DNA of 64,000 nucleotides, taken from Microseira sp041929235 (GTDB taxonomy: Bacteria > Cyanobacteriota > Cyanobacteriia > Cyanobacteriales > Aerosakkonemataceae). The stretch is from NCBI RefSeq assembly GCF_041929235.1, contig NZ_JBHFNP010000067.1:28598-92597 (forward strand), written 5' to 3'. The notes under the pieces were generated by a model, which saw nothing but the letters and a program-made list of their open reading frames with translations, did no database searches and was not told where the DNA came from. Positions 16,279 through 25,582 of the stretch are shown here, piece by piece (the first letter of the stretch is position 1; the number at the start of each line of letters is the position of its first letter). The position numbers and the translations under genes are program-made.

Positions 16279-18432
16279 TTAACTCTTGACTATCGCCCCA
16301 AAATCTGCTAAAACCCGCGCATGATTTCGCAACAATCCTAACAGATTTAAACGGTTGCGCCGGATGTCTAAATTCTCATCCATTACTAACACGCTTTCTG
16401 CGCCATCAAAAAAGGTGCTGACTTTGCTCGTAATTTGACCAATCGCCTCCACCAATTGTTGATAATTTCGCTGTTCTCTTGATGCCTGAGTTTGCGGTAC
16501 TAACTGCACCAAAGCATCATAAAAAGCTTGTTCGGATGATTTTTGAAACAATTCCGGACGCACTATAGATGTGGGTTCCAACTGTTGCTTATCCAAATCT
16601 CCTTGGGCGGCGAGACGGGTAGAACGGTTGACGGTTTCGTAAATTTCCGCCAGCTTGCCGTTATGCCGAATTTCTTGCAGGAAAATTGCCCGATTTCTCA
16701 CATCTAATAAATCTTTTAACGCCCTTTCTGTATATTCTGGGTCGTTTTCTCCCAAAACTGCATTGACTAAATCGTAGTCAATTTGCCGATCGTCTTGCAG
16801 TAGGGTGCGGATGCGTTGGATAAAGAATTCCTGCAATTGTTGCAACAGTTCGTCGCGGTTGGCTTTATTGGGATAAGCAGCAAGAAAATCTGCTACGGTT
16901 TCCTCTAATAACTGTTGCAAGTTTATGGCTAACTCGGCTGTCCAGGTAATATTAATCACCGCATTGGCAGCGCGACGCAAGGCAAAAGGATCGGCAGAAC
17001 CTGTTGGCAGCATTCCCAACCCGAATATACTTACCAAGGTATCCAATCTATCTGCTAATCCAACAGTTTGACCTGTTAAAGTTTGGGGTAATTTATCCCC
17101 CGCACCCCGCGGTAAATAATGTTCAAAAATTGCCGTGGCTACGGCTTCCGTTTCGCCGCTGGCTAAAGCGTATTTTTGTCCCATTACTCCTTGCAATTCG
17201 GGGAATTCTCCCACCATTTGGGTGACGAGATCGGCTTTACACAACAAGGCTGCGCGTTGGATATTGTTGCTGTCTAGCTCGTTTAATTGCAGTTGTGAGG
17301 TAATTTTTGCGGCAATATTTTTAATTCGGACAACTTTATTACCCACTGAACCCAATTCTTCTTGAAAGGTGACTTTTTCCAATTGGGGCAAGTAACTTTC
17401 TAACGGCTTAGCCAAATCGGCGCGATAAAAATATTGTCCATCGGATAACCTGGCTCGGATCACCCGTTCGTTTCCGGCAGCAATGTTATCAGATTTAGCT
17501 GGATCGCCGTTGGAAATTGTGATAAAAAAGGGTAATAATTCTTGAGCGTCTTCTGCGGTAAATATGGGGAAATATCGCTGTTGAGTCACCATAACTGTGG
17601 TAATAACTTCCACAGGCAAATTCAAGAATTCTGGTTCAAATTTACCGACAACAGCGGTAGGCCATTCGACTAAATAGGTAACTTCTTCTAATAAATCTGG
17701 GTAGATTTCTGCGTAGCCATTTTGCTGTTGATCGACGGTTTTAATTTGACGTTCGATGTTTTCCTGACGCTGGGTTTGGTCAACGGCGATGTAGCCAGAT
17801 TGCAGACAATTGGCGTAATCTGTTGCCGAGGGAATTGCAACGGGTTCGGGGTGCAAAACGCGATGACCTCGACTGATGCGATCGCTCAAAACCACGTCGC
17901 TACCATTCTCCAACTTAATCGGCAGCACAGTATCATCCAACAACGCCACCAACCAAACAATTGGACGTGCAAAGCGCAAGTCTCCATCCCCCCAGCGCAT
18001 AAACCGCTTACCTTCTAATTTTTCCAGCCACTGGGGAATTAATTCGGTCAAAATATCGGTCGTTGCGCGTCCGGGAATCGTTTTCCGCACAAAGACAAAA
18101 TCGCCCTTATCCGTAGGACGAACTTCCAGCGCGGCTAATTCTACCCCTTGTTTTTTAGCAAAACCCGCCGCCGCCTGGGTAGGTTGACCGTCTTTAAACG
18201 CCGCCGCTGCGGGAGGACCTTTAATTTCTTCGACTCTGTCTGCTTGCTGTGCGGGTAAACCTTGGATCAGGACGGCGAGGCGGCGGGGAGTCCCGTAGAC
18301 TTCTATTTTCTCCGTCGTCAAGAACTGTTCCGCAAGAGTTTGGGGGATGATAGATTGCCACTGTGCGATCGCGCTAGGGACAAAATTCGCGGGGAGTTCT
18401 TCTGTACCAACTTCCAATAAAAAATTAGCCAT
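16279..18432 (-). CDS. glyS: Glycyl-tRNA synthetase beta subunit
   Basis: The 717-residue beta subunit of the bacterial alpha2-beta2 glycyl-tRNA synthetase, which charges tRNA-Gly together with the alpha subunit (glyQ, not in this window). The length is normal. The start MANFLLEVGTEELPANFV is the family N-terminus. Other matches are YGTPRRLAVLI, the KRMRW-like GKRFMRWGDGDLRFARPI segment, LADRLDTLVSIFGLG, and the C-terminal anticodon-binding domain with FFDGAESVLVMDEN. The gene is intact and stands alone on the leftward strand. Confidence 0.96.
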   Translation of the reverse strand: MANFLLEVGTEELPANFVPSAIAQWQSIIPQTLAEQFLTTEKIEVYGTPRRLAVLIQGLPAQQADRVEEIKGPPAAAAFKDGQPTQAAAGFAKKQGVELAALEVRPTDKGDFVFVRKTIPGRATTDILTELIPQWLEKLEGKRFMRWGDGDLRFARPIVWLVALLDDTVLPIKLENGSDVVLSDRISRGHRVLHPEPVAIPSATDYANCLQSGYIAVDQTQRQENIERQIKTVDQQQNGYAEIYPDLLEEVTYLVEWPTAVVGKFEPEFLNLPVEVITTVMVTQQRYFPIFTAEDAQELLPFFITISNGDPAKSDNIAAGNERVIRARLSDGQYFYRADLAKPLESYLPQLEKVTFQEELGSVGNKVVRIKNIAAKITSQLQLNELDSNNIQRAALLCKADLVTQMVGEFPELQGVMGQKYALASGETEAVATAIFEHYLPRGAGDKLPQTLTGQTVGLADRLDTLVSIFGLGMLPTGSADPFALRRAANAVINITWTAELAINLQQLLEETVADFLAAYPNKANRDELLQQLQEFFIQRIRTLLQDDRQIDYDLVNAVLGENDPEYTERALKDLLDVRNRAIFLQEIRHNGKLAEIYETVNRSTRLAAQGDLDKQQLEPTSIVRPELFQKSSEQAFYDALVQLVPQTQASREQRNYQQLVEAIGQITSKVSTFFDGAESVLVMDENLDIRRNRLNLLGLLRNHARVLADFGAIVKS

Positions 18433-18508
18433 ACACCAAAGCTTAAATTAGTCAGCTAAAACAGTTTACCGCTATTTCCCCCTCTCCTGGCAGCAGAAGC
18501 CCAGACGC

Positions 18509-18582
18509 GGAGATGGGGAGATGGGGAGATGGGGAGATGAGGAGATGGGGAGATGGGGAGATGGGGAGATGGGGAGATGGGG
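18509..18582. repeat. 8-bp GGGGAGAT microsatellite, about nine units
   Basis: A run of AGATGGGG units with one GGGG to GAGG change lies upstream of glyS and the pentapeptide gene. Open frames across it translate only the repeat (SPSPHLPI), so they are not genes. Such simple arrays vary in length by slippage. Confidence 0.95.
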
Positions 18583-18712
18583 AAAGTTGTGCGTAAACAT
18601 TCCCCGCGTCCCCCCCCTCCCCACGTCCTCTTGCTCAGGGGGAAAGGTTTCCTGACCCGGGTCAAACCACCCAGTAAATGTAAACAAGTATAAATATTAC
18701 AGACTACTGGTC

Positions 18713-19453
18713 ATGGCAAACAAGGAACATCTAGTTCTACTCAAGCAAGGAGTGGACACTTGGAACGAGTGGCGGGAAACCCATCCGGAAATCAACCCGG
18801 ATCTCAGGATAGCAGACCTGCGCGGGTTATATCTCAGGGGAGTCAACCTCAGCAAAGTCAACCTCAGCCAAACCAACCTCAGCCAAGCATACCTTAGAGG
18901 CGCAAACCTCAGCCAAGCGTACCTCAGAGGCGCAAACCTCAGAAGTGCCAACCTCAGCCAAACTAACCTCAACGACGCACACCTAAGTATGGCAGATTTG
19001 AGGGGAGCAGATCTGAACCAAGCTAACCTGACAATGGCAGACTTAAGCGAAGCCAACCTCTATTTAGCAGACTTAAGCGAAGCCAACCTGCAACTAGCAG
19101 ACCTCAGAGGCGCATATCTGACCAGATCCGACTTGTTTGCCGCCGATTTAAGCAAAGCCGACTTATTTGCCGCCGATTTAAGCCGAACCCAAGCACTTAA
19201 CACGAACTTTAACCAGGCAATATTAACTGGAGTTTGTATAGAAGATTGGAAAATCAACAGCGACACCCAATTTGATCGATCGCTTTGTGACTATATTTAT
19301 CTAGAAAATAACTGCAAACAACGTCGTCCCATTCATAGAAGTTTTGCTCTAGGAGAATTTACCAAAATTTGTCAGAGTTTCAAGCAATCCGGTTTTTCTA
19401 AAAAACCCGGTTTCTGGTCAATTACAGAGTTTCAAGCAACCCGGTTTCTCTAA
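18713..19453 (+). CDS. Pentapeptide-repeat protein with repeat-derived C-terminus
   Basis: A 246-residue protein with an N-terminal LVLLKQGVDTWNEWRETHPE leader typical of cyanobacterial members. About 25 tandem A(D/N)Lxx pentapeptides (residues about 33-160) then form a right-handed quadrilateral helix. The segment CIEDWKINSDTQFD at about 172-185 is the usual post-repeat region. Its biochemical role is unknown; the family is mostly cytoplasmic scaffold-like. The last about 25 residues (KQSGFSKKPGFW, TEFQATRFL) are the translation of the CCGG palindrome repeats, so the native end seems to have been replaced. Confidence 0.88.
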   Translation: MANKEHLVLLKQGVDTWNEWRETHPEINPDLRIADLRGLYLRGVNLSKVNLSQTNLSQAYLRGANLSQAYLRGANLRSANLSQTNLNDAHLSMADLRGADLNQANLTMADLSEANLYLADLSEANLQLADLRGAYLTRSDLFAADLSKADLFAADLSRTQALNTNFNQAILTGVCIEDWKINSDTQFDRSLCDYIYLENNCKQRRPIHRSFALGEFTKICQSFKQSGFSKKPGFWSITEFQATRFL

Positions 19454-19467
19454 AAAACCCGGTTCCT
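19387..19467. repeat. Two CCGG-palindrome hairpins overlapping a gene 3' end
   Basis: ATCCGGTTTTTC/AAAAAACCCGGTTTC at 19387-19415 and ACCCGGTTTCTC/AAAAAACCCGGTTCC at 19439-19467 lie in the last codons of the pentapeptide gene and just past its stop. Confidence 0.85.
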
Positions 19468-19918
19468 AGTCAAGGTTTTATATCAAATCCGGTTGCATCG
19501 GAACGATCGGCTTTTCTTGCTAATTGCTAATTGCTAATTGACCCTACGTGCAGTAATTCCGATGCAACGGTCAACGATATTATACCAATTTCCCTTGATA
19601 CGTGCTACACCTCAAACATGTTGGTAGGGGCGGGTTTTACCAATCACGTCAGGGAAAAACAAACAATTTCTCTAAACCCGCCCCCAAGTGTGGCGCATTC
19701 ATGGGAAAACGGTATTAACTCAAGTTGCTAGTTGTCTCATGCATAGCAGCTAATGGCGTGTAAGGGCTATCGCATTTGCGTAGAAATATTTCAGGTGACA
19801 AGATAACAGCGCAAATGCCCTAGCCCCTACTAATGGCTAATGTGAGTAAAAATCCAAGATTAGCAATTAGCAATTAGCAATTAGCAATTAGCATGTTTAT
19901 AACTAGCAACTTGCGGTA
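19454..19918. other. 465-base gap with inverted repeats, no gene seen
   Basis: It contains a GGGGCGGGTTT/AAACCCGCCCC inverted pair (about 19627 and 19674), a second loose pair AGGGCTATCGCATTTGCG/CGCAAATGCCCTAGCCCC (about 19759 and 19812), and TTAGCAATTAGCAA short repeats. The two inverted pairs may be remnants of small non-coding mobile elements. Confidence 0.7.
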
Positions 19919-21640
19919 TTAGAAATTAAAAGTTGTGCGAATTACGCCGATTGTTGTCGTGTCATTGCGTTTATCCCCTTCAGGATTAAACAACACAAAA
20001 GCTCCCGGCGTAACGCTGATGTTATCGCTGATTTGAATGCGATAGTAAGCTTCTAAATGATAGGGAGTTGCCCTGTCAACATCGGCATTTGCTTTCAGAC
20101 TCGCATCCCCATCTGCTGCGACGCGAAATAGCGGCTGTCCAAAAATTAAACCCGCACTATTACCGCCAATCAAAACATCTTTGAAATGCAAACCCGCCAT
20201 CCAACTGGTAAGCGTAGAAGAAGCATCCACCCTACCAGAAGAATCATCTACAAAAAAAGCAGCACCATAGCCACTTAACGCCACTTTAGGCGTCACGCGC
20301 CAAGTTAAAGTACCGCCTACCGAATTGACGTGGACGGGAATACCAAGCGGCAAACCTCCCAAAGCATTTTCTGAAGCTTGAGATAAACCCGTCCCCAGAA
20401 TATTAATTTCGTGATAGCTGTGGGCGTAGTTTAAAGCAATATCCAGGCTTTTAACAGGTTTGATCGTCAATTGTGCCGCCGCAACGTAACTGCCGCTAAA
20501 AAATCCCGCCCCCAGAGGATTAACAGAAACACTCGGTAATACATCCGGGCCGCTCGATGTCAAATTGGCGGTAACATTAGCGTACAAAGCCCTTAAATCA
20601 ACTTGGGGAGCGATATTCCAAATAAAGCCAGCACCAGAAGCCAAACCACTACCGGAAGTACCGCCAGAAACGCGGACTACAGGGTTATATCCGGCAAATC
20701 TGGAAAGCGCTTCTTGTCCTTCATCGGCAAAGGGAGTAATGGCAGGAAATGCATCTGATACTTCAACAGCAGGAGCAACAAATAAAGACAGCCTATCAGT
20801 AGCTGGGAAAAGGTACAGCAGCTTGTAAAGTGCAATGTCGTTGTTACCAAAACCAGAGCGACTTAAATCTTTCGGATCGAATTCGGGGAATTGCGGTTCA
20901 AAACTCAATTTAGACATTCCCGAAGTCAGGGTTGAACCGGGGAACAAAGTGTTTTGAACGCTGCCTTCACCGAATGCGTTACCCCTGAAATTATGCGCTT
21001 GCAAACCTGTAATTAACAGGTCTTTACCCGAAAAACTGGTGATTAAATTTAACCGCACCCGGTCAACAAAAATTGTTTGCGTATCGTCTCCATTGGGTGC
21101 GCCGCCAAAACCTTGGTTAATCGCGAAAATCGCTTGACCTCGCAGTTTGGTAGTCGTAGAAAATTGCTGCGCTTCTAACCTAGCGGTGCGTGTTTCTAAT
21201 CCATCTACCCGTCCCCGCAGGGTAGCAAGTTCGGCAGCAAATTCTTCTTGCAATCGCCGAATTGTGGCGATATCCTCTTTACTGGGTAAGTCAGCAACTG
21301 CTGCGGCAATTAATTCTTGAACGCGGTCTAAGCAAGCATTTAATTGGGTGGCGAATTCGTAGCGAGTTAAAGCTCGGTTGCCCCTATAAGTGCGGTCTGG
21401 GTATCCTTCGATACAACCGTAGCGTTCGACGAGGGATCGCAGCGCTTGAAAAGCCCAATGGTTGGGGTCTACGTCAGTTAGCTGCGATACTGAGGTGACT
21501 TGTCCCATTGGGTCAGAGTCCTCAGTCAGCGAAGTATCAAAAGCGATCGCAGGCATTATACCCAAAGATGCACAACCGACGATCGAGATCGACAAACCTA
21601 CTCTACCAAGAAACGGCAGACGATATTTTTTCACAAGCAC
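19919..21640 (-). CDS. SLH-domain iron-uptake porin (OprB-like)
   Basis: A 573-residue outer-membrane porin of the cyanobacterial 'iron uptake porin' family, which lets inorganic ions through the outer membrane. A signal peptide (residues about 1-33, ending near MPAIAFD) is followed by one SLH domain at about 50-115 (VDPNHWAFQALRSLVERYGC, YPDRTYRGNRALTRYEFATQ). A coiled-coil spacer at about 125-160 (LRGRVDGLETRTARLEA) comes next, then a beta-barrel to the terminal FNF. The final phenylalanine is the outer-membrane assembly signal. Length and architecture are complete. It is monocistronic and leftward. Confidence 0.93.
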   Translation of the reverse strand: MLVKKYRLPFLGRVGLSISIVGCASLGIMPAIAFDTSLTEDSDPMGQVTSVSQLTDVDPNHWAFQALRSLVERYGCIEGYPDRTYRGNRALTRYEFATQLNACLDRVQELIAAAVADLPSKEDIATIRRLQEEFAAELATLRGRVDGLETRTARLEAQQFSTTTKLRGQAIFAINQGFGGAPNGDDTQTIFVDRVRLNLITSFSGKDLLITGLQAHNFRGNAFGEGSVQNTLFPGSTLTSGMSKLSFEPQFPEFDPKDLSRSGFGNNDIALYKLLYLFPATDRLSLFVAPAVEVSDAFPAITPFADEGQEALSRFAGYNPVVRVSGGTSGSGLASGAGFIWNIAPQVDLRALYANVTANLTSSGPDVLPSVSVNPLGAGFFSGSYVAAAQLTIKPVKSLDIALNYAHSYHEINILGTGLSQASENALGGLPLGIPVHVNSVGGTLTWRVTPKVALSGYGAAFFVDDSSGRVDASSTLTSWMAGLHFKDVLIGGNSAGLIFGQPLFRVAADGDASLKANADVDRATPYHLEAYYRIQISDNISVTPGAFVLFNPEGDKRNDTTTIGVIRTTFNF

Positions 21641-21670
21641 TCCTCTACTGAAATTTAAGATTTAAGATAG

Positions 21671-21937
21671 CAGAACCGCACGGGTTGGCGGGAAATGGAA
21701 TCGACGGGAATGCCATCGCAGCAGGCAAGAATTTCTTTTAATTCTAGATGTTTGGGGAGCCAAAATGCGATATCGTTGCCGTGACCAATCCCGATCTACC
21801 TGTGGGCGATACAAATGCCAAAAAAGTAGGAATTGCCACTCTTAGGGTAGAAAAATCGTTCTGACACTACACAGACAGCTAAACAACCGCCCACTCCCGA
21901 CTAAGACTGAAGGTGCAATAAATTCAAAAGCTTGAGC
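21671..21937 (-). pseudogene. Decayed, internally deleted copy of the ABC-2 exporter pair
   Basis: Bases 21673-21782 match the 3' end of the intact ABC ATPase gene (about 22900-23012), including TTCTTTTAATTCTAGATG and GGGGAGCCAAAATGCGAT. At about 21782 the sequence jumps directly to permease sequence matching about 24340-24420 (TGACCAATCCCGATC, TGGGCGATA, AAAAAGTAGGAA). A further match to about 24465-24530 follows (GACAGCTAAA, ACTGAAGGTGC against GCTGAAGGTGC). Gene order and strand equal those of the intact pair, so this is a duplicated operon with a large internal deletion and many substitutions. No open frame survives. Confidence 0.85.
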
Positions 21938-22009
21938 CATTGACACAATTTTTACGTTTTATTAACAAAATATGGCAATTGAGTTCCACCTGGTGGATAT
22001 TTTTTATAG

Positions 22010-22804
22010 ATGAAATTTACTCCAACCAAAGAGGTTATGAAGCAAGTTAAAAGAAAGCCGAGTATCTTCAATGAGTACGAGCAATATCGGTCGCAAATAA
22101 AAAGCGGCGATGTGATTGCCTTTTCGGGTAAAGAAGGATTTTCTTCTTTGATTAAATGGGCGACGCGATCTATATACTCTCACGTCGGCATAGTGCTGGA
22201 AGTTGAAATGGGCGGAGGATTTGGAAAAAGTCTTCTAGTTGTCGAGTCTACCACTTCTATTGGCTATACAGATGCTGATGGAAAAGAAGTTATTAAAGGG
22301 GTTCAGATTAATTGGCTATCTAAGCGCCTAGATATGTATGATGGTGAGGTTTGGTTAGTGCCGCTCAAGGAAAAGCTAGCAAAAGACAGTTTGGAAAGAA
22401 TGCAAACTTGGTTAAGACAAACTAATAACAAAAAGCTACGCTACGACAGTTATCAACCCCTTGGTTCTGGCTTAGATTTATGGGATAATGTGCTGGGATT
22501 AACCAATAAAGCAGACCTGTCGCGGCTGTTTTGTTCTGAACTTGTCACGGCAGCTTTGCAGGTAGCTGGCGTACTTAATAACCCAGAAATTAATGCATCT
22601 GAGCAAACTCCAAGGGATGTTGTTAATTTTCCCTGTTTTGTTAATCCTCCTGTTTTGTTAAAAGCTGACTCATCTGCAAAATCCAATCGGGCAAAAACCG
22701 ATACTACTCAGTTAGAAGTAGGGGTGACTAAAGTAAAAATTGAGTCAGAGCGGGGAAAAACTGAGTTAACAAAGGTGGATGCTACATTGACTACTGAAAG
22801 TTAA
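22010..22804 (+). CDS. Permuted papain-fold (YiiX/YaeF-like) cysteine hydrolase
   Basis: A 264-residue protein with the circularly permuted NlpC/P60-papain layout. GDVIAFSG at about 33-40 and a histidine in SHVGIVLEVE (H58) come first, and the catalytic cysteine is in LFCSELVTAALQ (C175). Members cleave or transfer amide or lipid-ester bonds; the target here is unknown. It has no signal peptide and ends in a Lys/Thr/Glu-rich tail of about 45 residues after TPRDVVNFP. It sits between the decayed and the intact copies of the ABC exporter, so the duplication appears to flank it. Confidence 0.78.
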   Translation: MKFTPTKEVMKQVKRKPSIFNEYEQYRSQIKSGDVIAFSGKEGFSSLIKWATRSIYSHVGIVLEVEMGGGFGKSLLVVESTTSIGYTDADGKEVIKGVQINWLSKRLDMYDGEVWLVPLKEKLAKDSLERMQTWLRQTNNKKLRYDSYQPLGSGLDLWDNVLGLTNKADLSRLFCSELVTAALQVAGVLNNPEINASEQTPRDVVNFPCFVNPPVLLKADSSAKSNRAKTDTTQLEVGVTKVKIESERGKTELTKVDATLTTES

Positions 22805-22873
22805 GATTTAAGATTGCAGATTGCAGATTTTCAATCTCAATTAAATCTGCCATCTAAAATCTTCAATCTGCAA

Positions 22874-23761
22874 TTATTTGGTCACCTCAACGTAAATATG
22901 TTCTAACCGCACGGGGTGACGGGAAATTGAGTCGAGGGGAATGCCATCAAAGCAGGCAATAATTTCTTTTAATTCTAGATGTTTGGGGAGCCAAAATGCG
23001 ATGTCGTTGCCGTAGCGTCGGTAGGTGAAACCATATTTTGAGGCGCGAGCGATTGCATCATCTTCTTCCGGGGTTTGCAGAATTACAATTTCTTGTGCCG
23101 GAATGCGTTTCCGCAGTTGTTCTAAACTGCCTTCTGCAATAATTTTACCATTTTTAAGAATACCAATTCGCTGACAAAGCCGCTCTGCTTCTTCTAATAA
23201 GTGAGTTGTCAGCAAAATTGTCATGCCTTGATTTTTCAGTCGCCGAATCAATTCCCAAATTTCGTAACGCGCTTCAATATCTAAACCCGTTGTCGGTTCA
23301 TCTAATATCAATAACTTGGGATAATGCACCAAAGCGGCTGCAATGTTCAGCCGCCGCTGCATTCCGCCGCTGAGGGTTTCCACGGGACATTTTGCCCGAT
23401 CTGCTAATTTTACAGCTTTGAGAGCTGCCCGCACTTGTTCTCGCCTTTCTTTCCCCGATAATCCGTAAATTTTGGCAAAGAAATACAGGTTTTCTTCGCA
23501 GCTGAGCGTTTTATACAGTAAATTTTCTTGAGGAGCAACGCCGATCAGCCTTTTTGTTGCTTTAGAAACAGGTTCGTTATTGATTGTTATTTCTCCGCTA
23601 TCGGCTCTCAGCAAATCGCATAAAATATTAATCGTAGTGGTTTTTCCCGCACCGTTTGGTCCTAGTAAACCGTAAATTTCTCCAAAGGGGATATGCAGCG
23701 TTAAATCTCGTAAAACTAATCGATCTCCGTAAGATTTTTGCAGGTTTTTGATTTTGAGCAT
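22874..23761 (-). CDS. ABC-2 type exporter, ATP-binding protein
   Basis: The nucleotide-binding subunit of an ABC-2 (drug- or polysaccharide-type) exporter. From the ATG at 23761 (MLKIKNLQKSYGDRL) it has about 295 residues. It shows Walker A GPNGAGKTT, a Q-loop APQEN, signature LSGGMQRRL, Walker B LLILDEPTTGLD and H-switch TTHLLEEAE. The frame is open to 23866, but those extra 35 codons translate a CCGG palindrome (FSEKPGFL), so the internal start is preferred. The permease gene lies upstream on the same strand (151-base gap), making a two-gene exporter. The substrate is unknown. Confidence 0.93.
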   Translation of the reverse strand: MLKIKNLQKSYGDRLVLRDLTLHIPFGEIYGLLGPNGAGKTTTINILCDLLRADSGEITINNEPVSKATKRLIGVAPQENLLYKTLSCEENLYFFAKIYGLSGKERREQVRAALKAVKLADRAKCPVETLSGGMQRRLNIAAALVHYPKLLILDEPTTGLDIEARYEIWELIRRLKNQGMTILLTTHLLEEAERLCQRIGILKNGKIIAEGSLEQLRKRIPAQEIVILQTPEEDDAIARASKYGFTYRRYGNDIAFWLPKHLELKEIIACFDGIPLDSISRHPVRLEHIYVEVTK

Positions 23762-23822
23762 AAGTTTTATTTTGAATTGGGGAAAACGAATATGACAGTA
23801 CTTCAGCAAAGAAACTCTACTA

Positions 23823-23890
23823 AGAAAACCCGGTTTCTCCGAAAACTCCTGGGTTTGGTGGTTCAATATCTCCTAAGAAACCGGGTTTCT
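23823..23890. repeat. CCGG palindrome pair between permease and ATPase genes
   Basis: AGAAAACCCGGTTTCT (23823-23838) and TAAGAAACCGGGTTTCT (ending 23890) are inverted arms about 36 bases apart, in the gap of the ABC exporter operon. They could form a processing or attenuation hairpin. Confidence 0.75.
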
Positions 23891-23912
23891 GTCCTCGGTA
23901 AACATCTTGGCG

Positions 23913-24686
23913 TTATAGTCTGCGTTCCGACTCTAACATTCGCCAATAGGACAACCATCCACCGCAAACGACAAAAACGGCAAAGCTGCACAAAAACCAA
24001 AAGTGGGACTCTACCTTTGTCAAGTTATCTCCATTAGCAGAAACTCCCACTAACGCTTCATTCATGTGATAGATGGGATTATATTGAGCAATTTTTAGCA
24101 GTGGATCCGGAAAAAAAGAAGTGGGAAAAAATGCCCCGCCTAAAATTAATAAAGGCACGCCAAACGCAGCTACTAAAGAGTTTACGTCCTCGGTGCGACG
24201 AGCGAGTTGAGTACTGAGAATAAACCCCAATCCAACGTAAGAAATGATACTGAGCAAGATAATCGCTCCGCCCAATAAAAGCGACCCCTCGAACTTGGCG
24301 CCCCAAAAAGCCGCGACGGTGTAAACTATTAAGGTTTGACCAATCCCGATCCAGCAGTGGGCGATAAAAATTCCTAAAAAGTAGGAAGTACCGCTCAGCG
24401 GGGAGAGAAATAAACGTTTGAGGGTTTGTTGTTCTCGCTCTGCAACGACTGTTGCTACAGTACCCCCTAGACAGCTAAAAAACAGCGCCGCTCCCACCAA
24501 AGCTGAAGGTGCGATAATACCAAAAGCGTCAGCGTTGGAAAGTTTTTGCTGGTCTGCCATCACCAAGCCGTTGATCGTGAGGATAGAAACGGGAAAAATT
24601 AGCCAAAGAATTAAACTGCGCCGCCGCCGCAACAGTTCAATCAAGATTCGCTGAGCTACAGCCAGGGTTTCGCGCCAGTATTTCAT
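23913..24686 (-). CDS. ABC-2 type exporter, permease
   Basis: A 257-residue integral membrane permease with six predicted segments. After a basic start (ETLAVAQRILIELLRRRR) the first segment is LILWLIFPVSILTI. The family signature VVAEREQQTLKRLFLSPLSG is at about 79-100. The C-terminal half shows VPLLILGGAFFPTSFFPD and YNPIYHMNEALVG, typical of ABC-2 exporters. It works with the adjacent ATPase. Start at ATG 24686. Short stretches of this gene recur in the decayed copy at 21783-21937. Confidence 0.92.
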   Translation of the reverse strand: MKYWRETLAVAQRILIELLRRRRSLILWLIFPVSILTINGLVMADQQKLSNADAFGIIAPSALVGAALFFSCLGGTVATVVAEREQQTLKRLFLSPLSGTSYFLGIFIAHCWIGIGQTLIVYTVAAFWGAKFEGSLLLGGAIILLSIISYVGLGFILSTQLARRTEDVNSLVAAFGVPLLILGGAFFPTSFFPDPLLKIAQYNPIYHMNEALVGVSANGDNLTKVESHFWFLCSFAVFVVCGGWLSYWRMLESERRL

Positions 24687-24754
24687 CGGGTAAAGAATTC
24701 AGCTCGTAAGTAATATACCTTTAAACCCAGGTTGCGCGATCGCTCTTTTTACCC

Positions 24755-24786
24755 AAAAACCCGGTTTCTTTAAGAAACCGGGTTTT
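24755..24786. terminator. CCGG hairpin, likely transcript end
   Basis: AAAACCCGGTTTCTT and its inverse AAGAAACCGGGTTTT form a stem of about 15 pairs next to the 3' end of the leftward gene 24796-25407. A G-to-T-rich tract follows on that strand, so a terminator role is plausible. Confidence 0.5.
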
Positions 24787-24795
24787 GTCAGCGCT

Positions 24796-25407
24796 TTAAC
24801 AAATTGGTCTATTTCCAGGATTGACTGCGTGAACGTACTCGCTTCCAGAATTAGGCCATCCCCTTTTGTAAGATGCTTCTTCTGGGTTTCCCCATCCCAG
24901 TTGCAACACAATTTCCAGGAAATTTTTGGCATTTTCCCACTTGCAGAGATTTACCCATTCGGTGCGAAAAGAAATTCTGCCCACATCGGCGGGTATAATC
25001 TGCCGGAAATCTCTGCCATTATTCATGCTGAGGTATAAATCCATACCCGCCGTCACTTCGTGCCAGAATGCCAGCATGGAAGTTTTGGCAGCTTTGAGGG
25101 TTTCAATATCGCTAGGGATGGCAATTAGCTGGTCATCCACGGCGGGATAGTGCAGGGAAATGCCCTTCACCGTCATCTGTCGCCAGACAATCCCCGAAAC
25201 CTGGTGTTCCCGCTGGTAGTCGTGAACGGCAGCTTTAAAGTCTTGATATGCCGTGAACTTTTGCAACCCCTCCGCTTTGAGAAACATATCGATAACGGGA
25301 TTGCCGGAAACCTTTGTCGTCAGTTTCAGGCGTTTCCCCGTCAGACAAGCTTGGCGCTCGGAGGCCAAGATTTGGAGTAGTTCATCTGTGCTGTAGACTT
25401 TAGACAT
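24796..25407 (-). CDS. Hypothetical protein, about 203 residues
   Basis: I do not recognise the family. From ATG 25407 (MSKVYSTDELLQILASERQ) the protein is soluble and mixed alpha/beta. The first 30 residues resemble a helix followed by a short strand (GKRLKLTTKV). The C-terminal part is rich in Trp and Asn, including EWVNLCKWENAKNFLEIVLQ and GWPNSGSEYVHAVNPGN. No signal peptide, membrane span or known catalytic motif is seen. Codon use is like its neighbours. It lies upstream of the ABC permease, separated by a hairpin, so it is probably a separate transcript. Confidence 0.7.
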   Translation of the reverse strand: MSKVYSTDELLQILASERQACLTGKRLKLTTKVSGNPVIDMFLKAEGLQKFTAYQDFKAAVHDYQREHQVSGIVWRQMTVKGISLHYPAVDDQLIAIPSDIETLKAAKTSMLAFWHEVTAGMDLYLSMNNGRDFRQIIPADVGRISFRTEWVNLCKWENAKNFLEIVLQLGWGNPEEASYKRGWPNSGSEYVHAVNPGNRPIC

Positions 25408-25582
25408 CAGCACACCTACAAGAGAGCGATCGCGTTTAAAGGCAGTACGCCTTGTGAGAGATGATAGCGACAGAAGTCTGTTTTCGGCACTATCTGCCAG
25501 AAAAATTTTGGAATTTGGTCATCGGTAATCGGTCATCGGCATCTTAGCAATGACCAATTACCCATTACCAATTACCCATCAC

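Noticed and set aside
18456..18687. Two open frames with SPSPHLPI repeats
   Set aside because: They read the GGGGAGAT microsatellite in two frames; no other protein-like content.
18697..19056. 119-codon leucine/arginine-rich frame on the minus strand
   Set aside because: It is antisense to the pentapeptide repeats, which force a repetitive complement.
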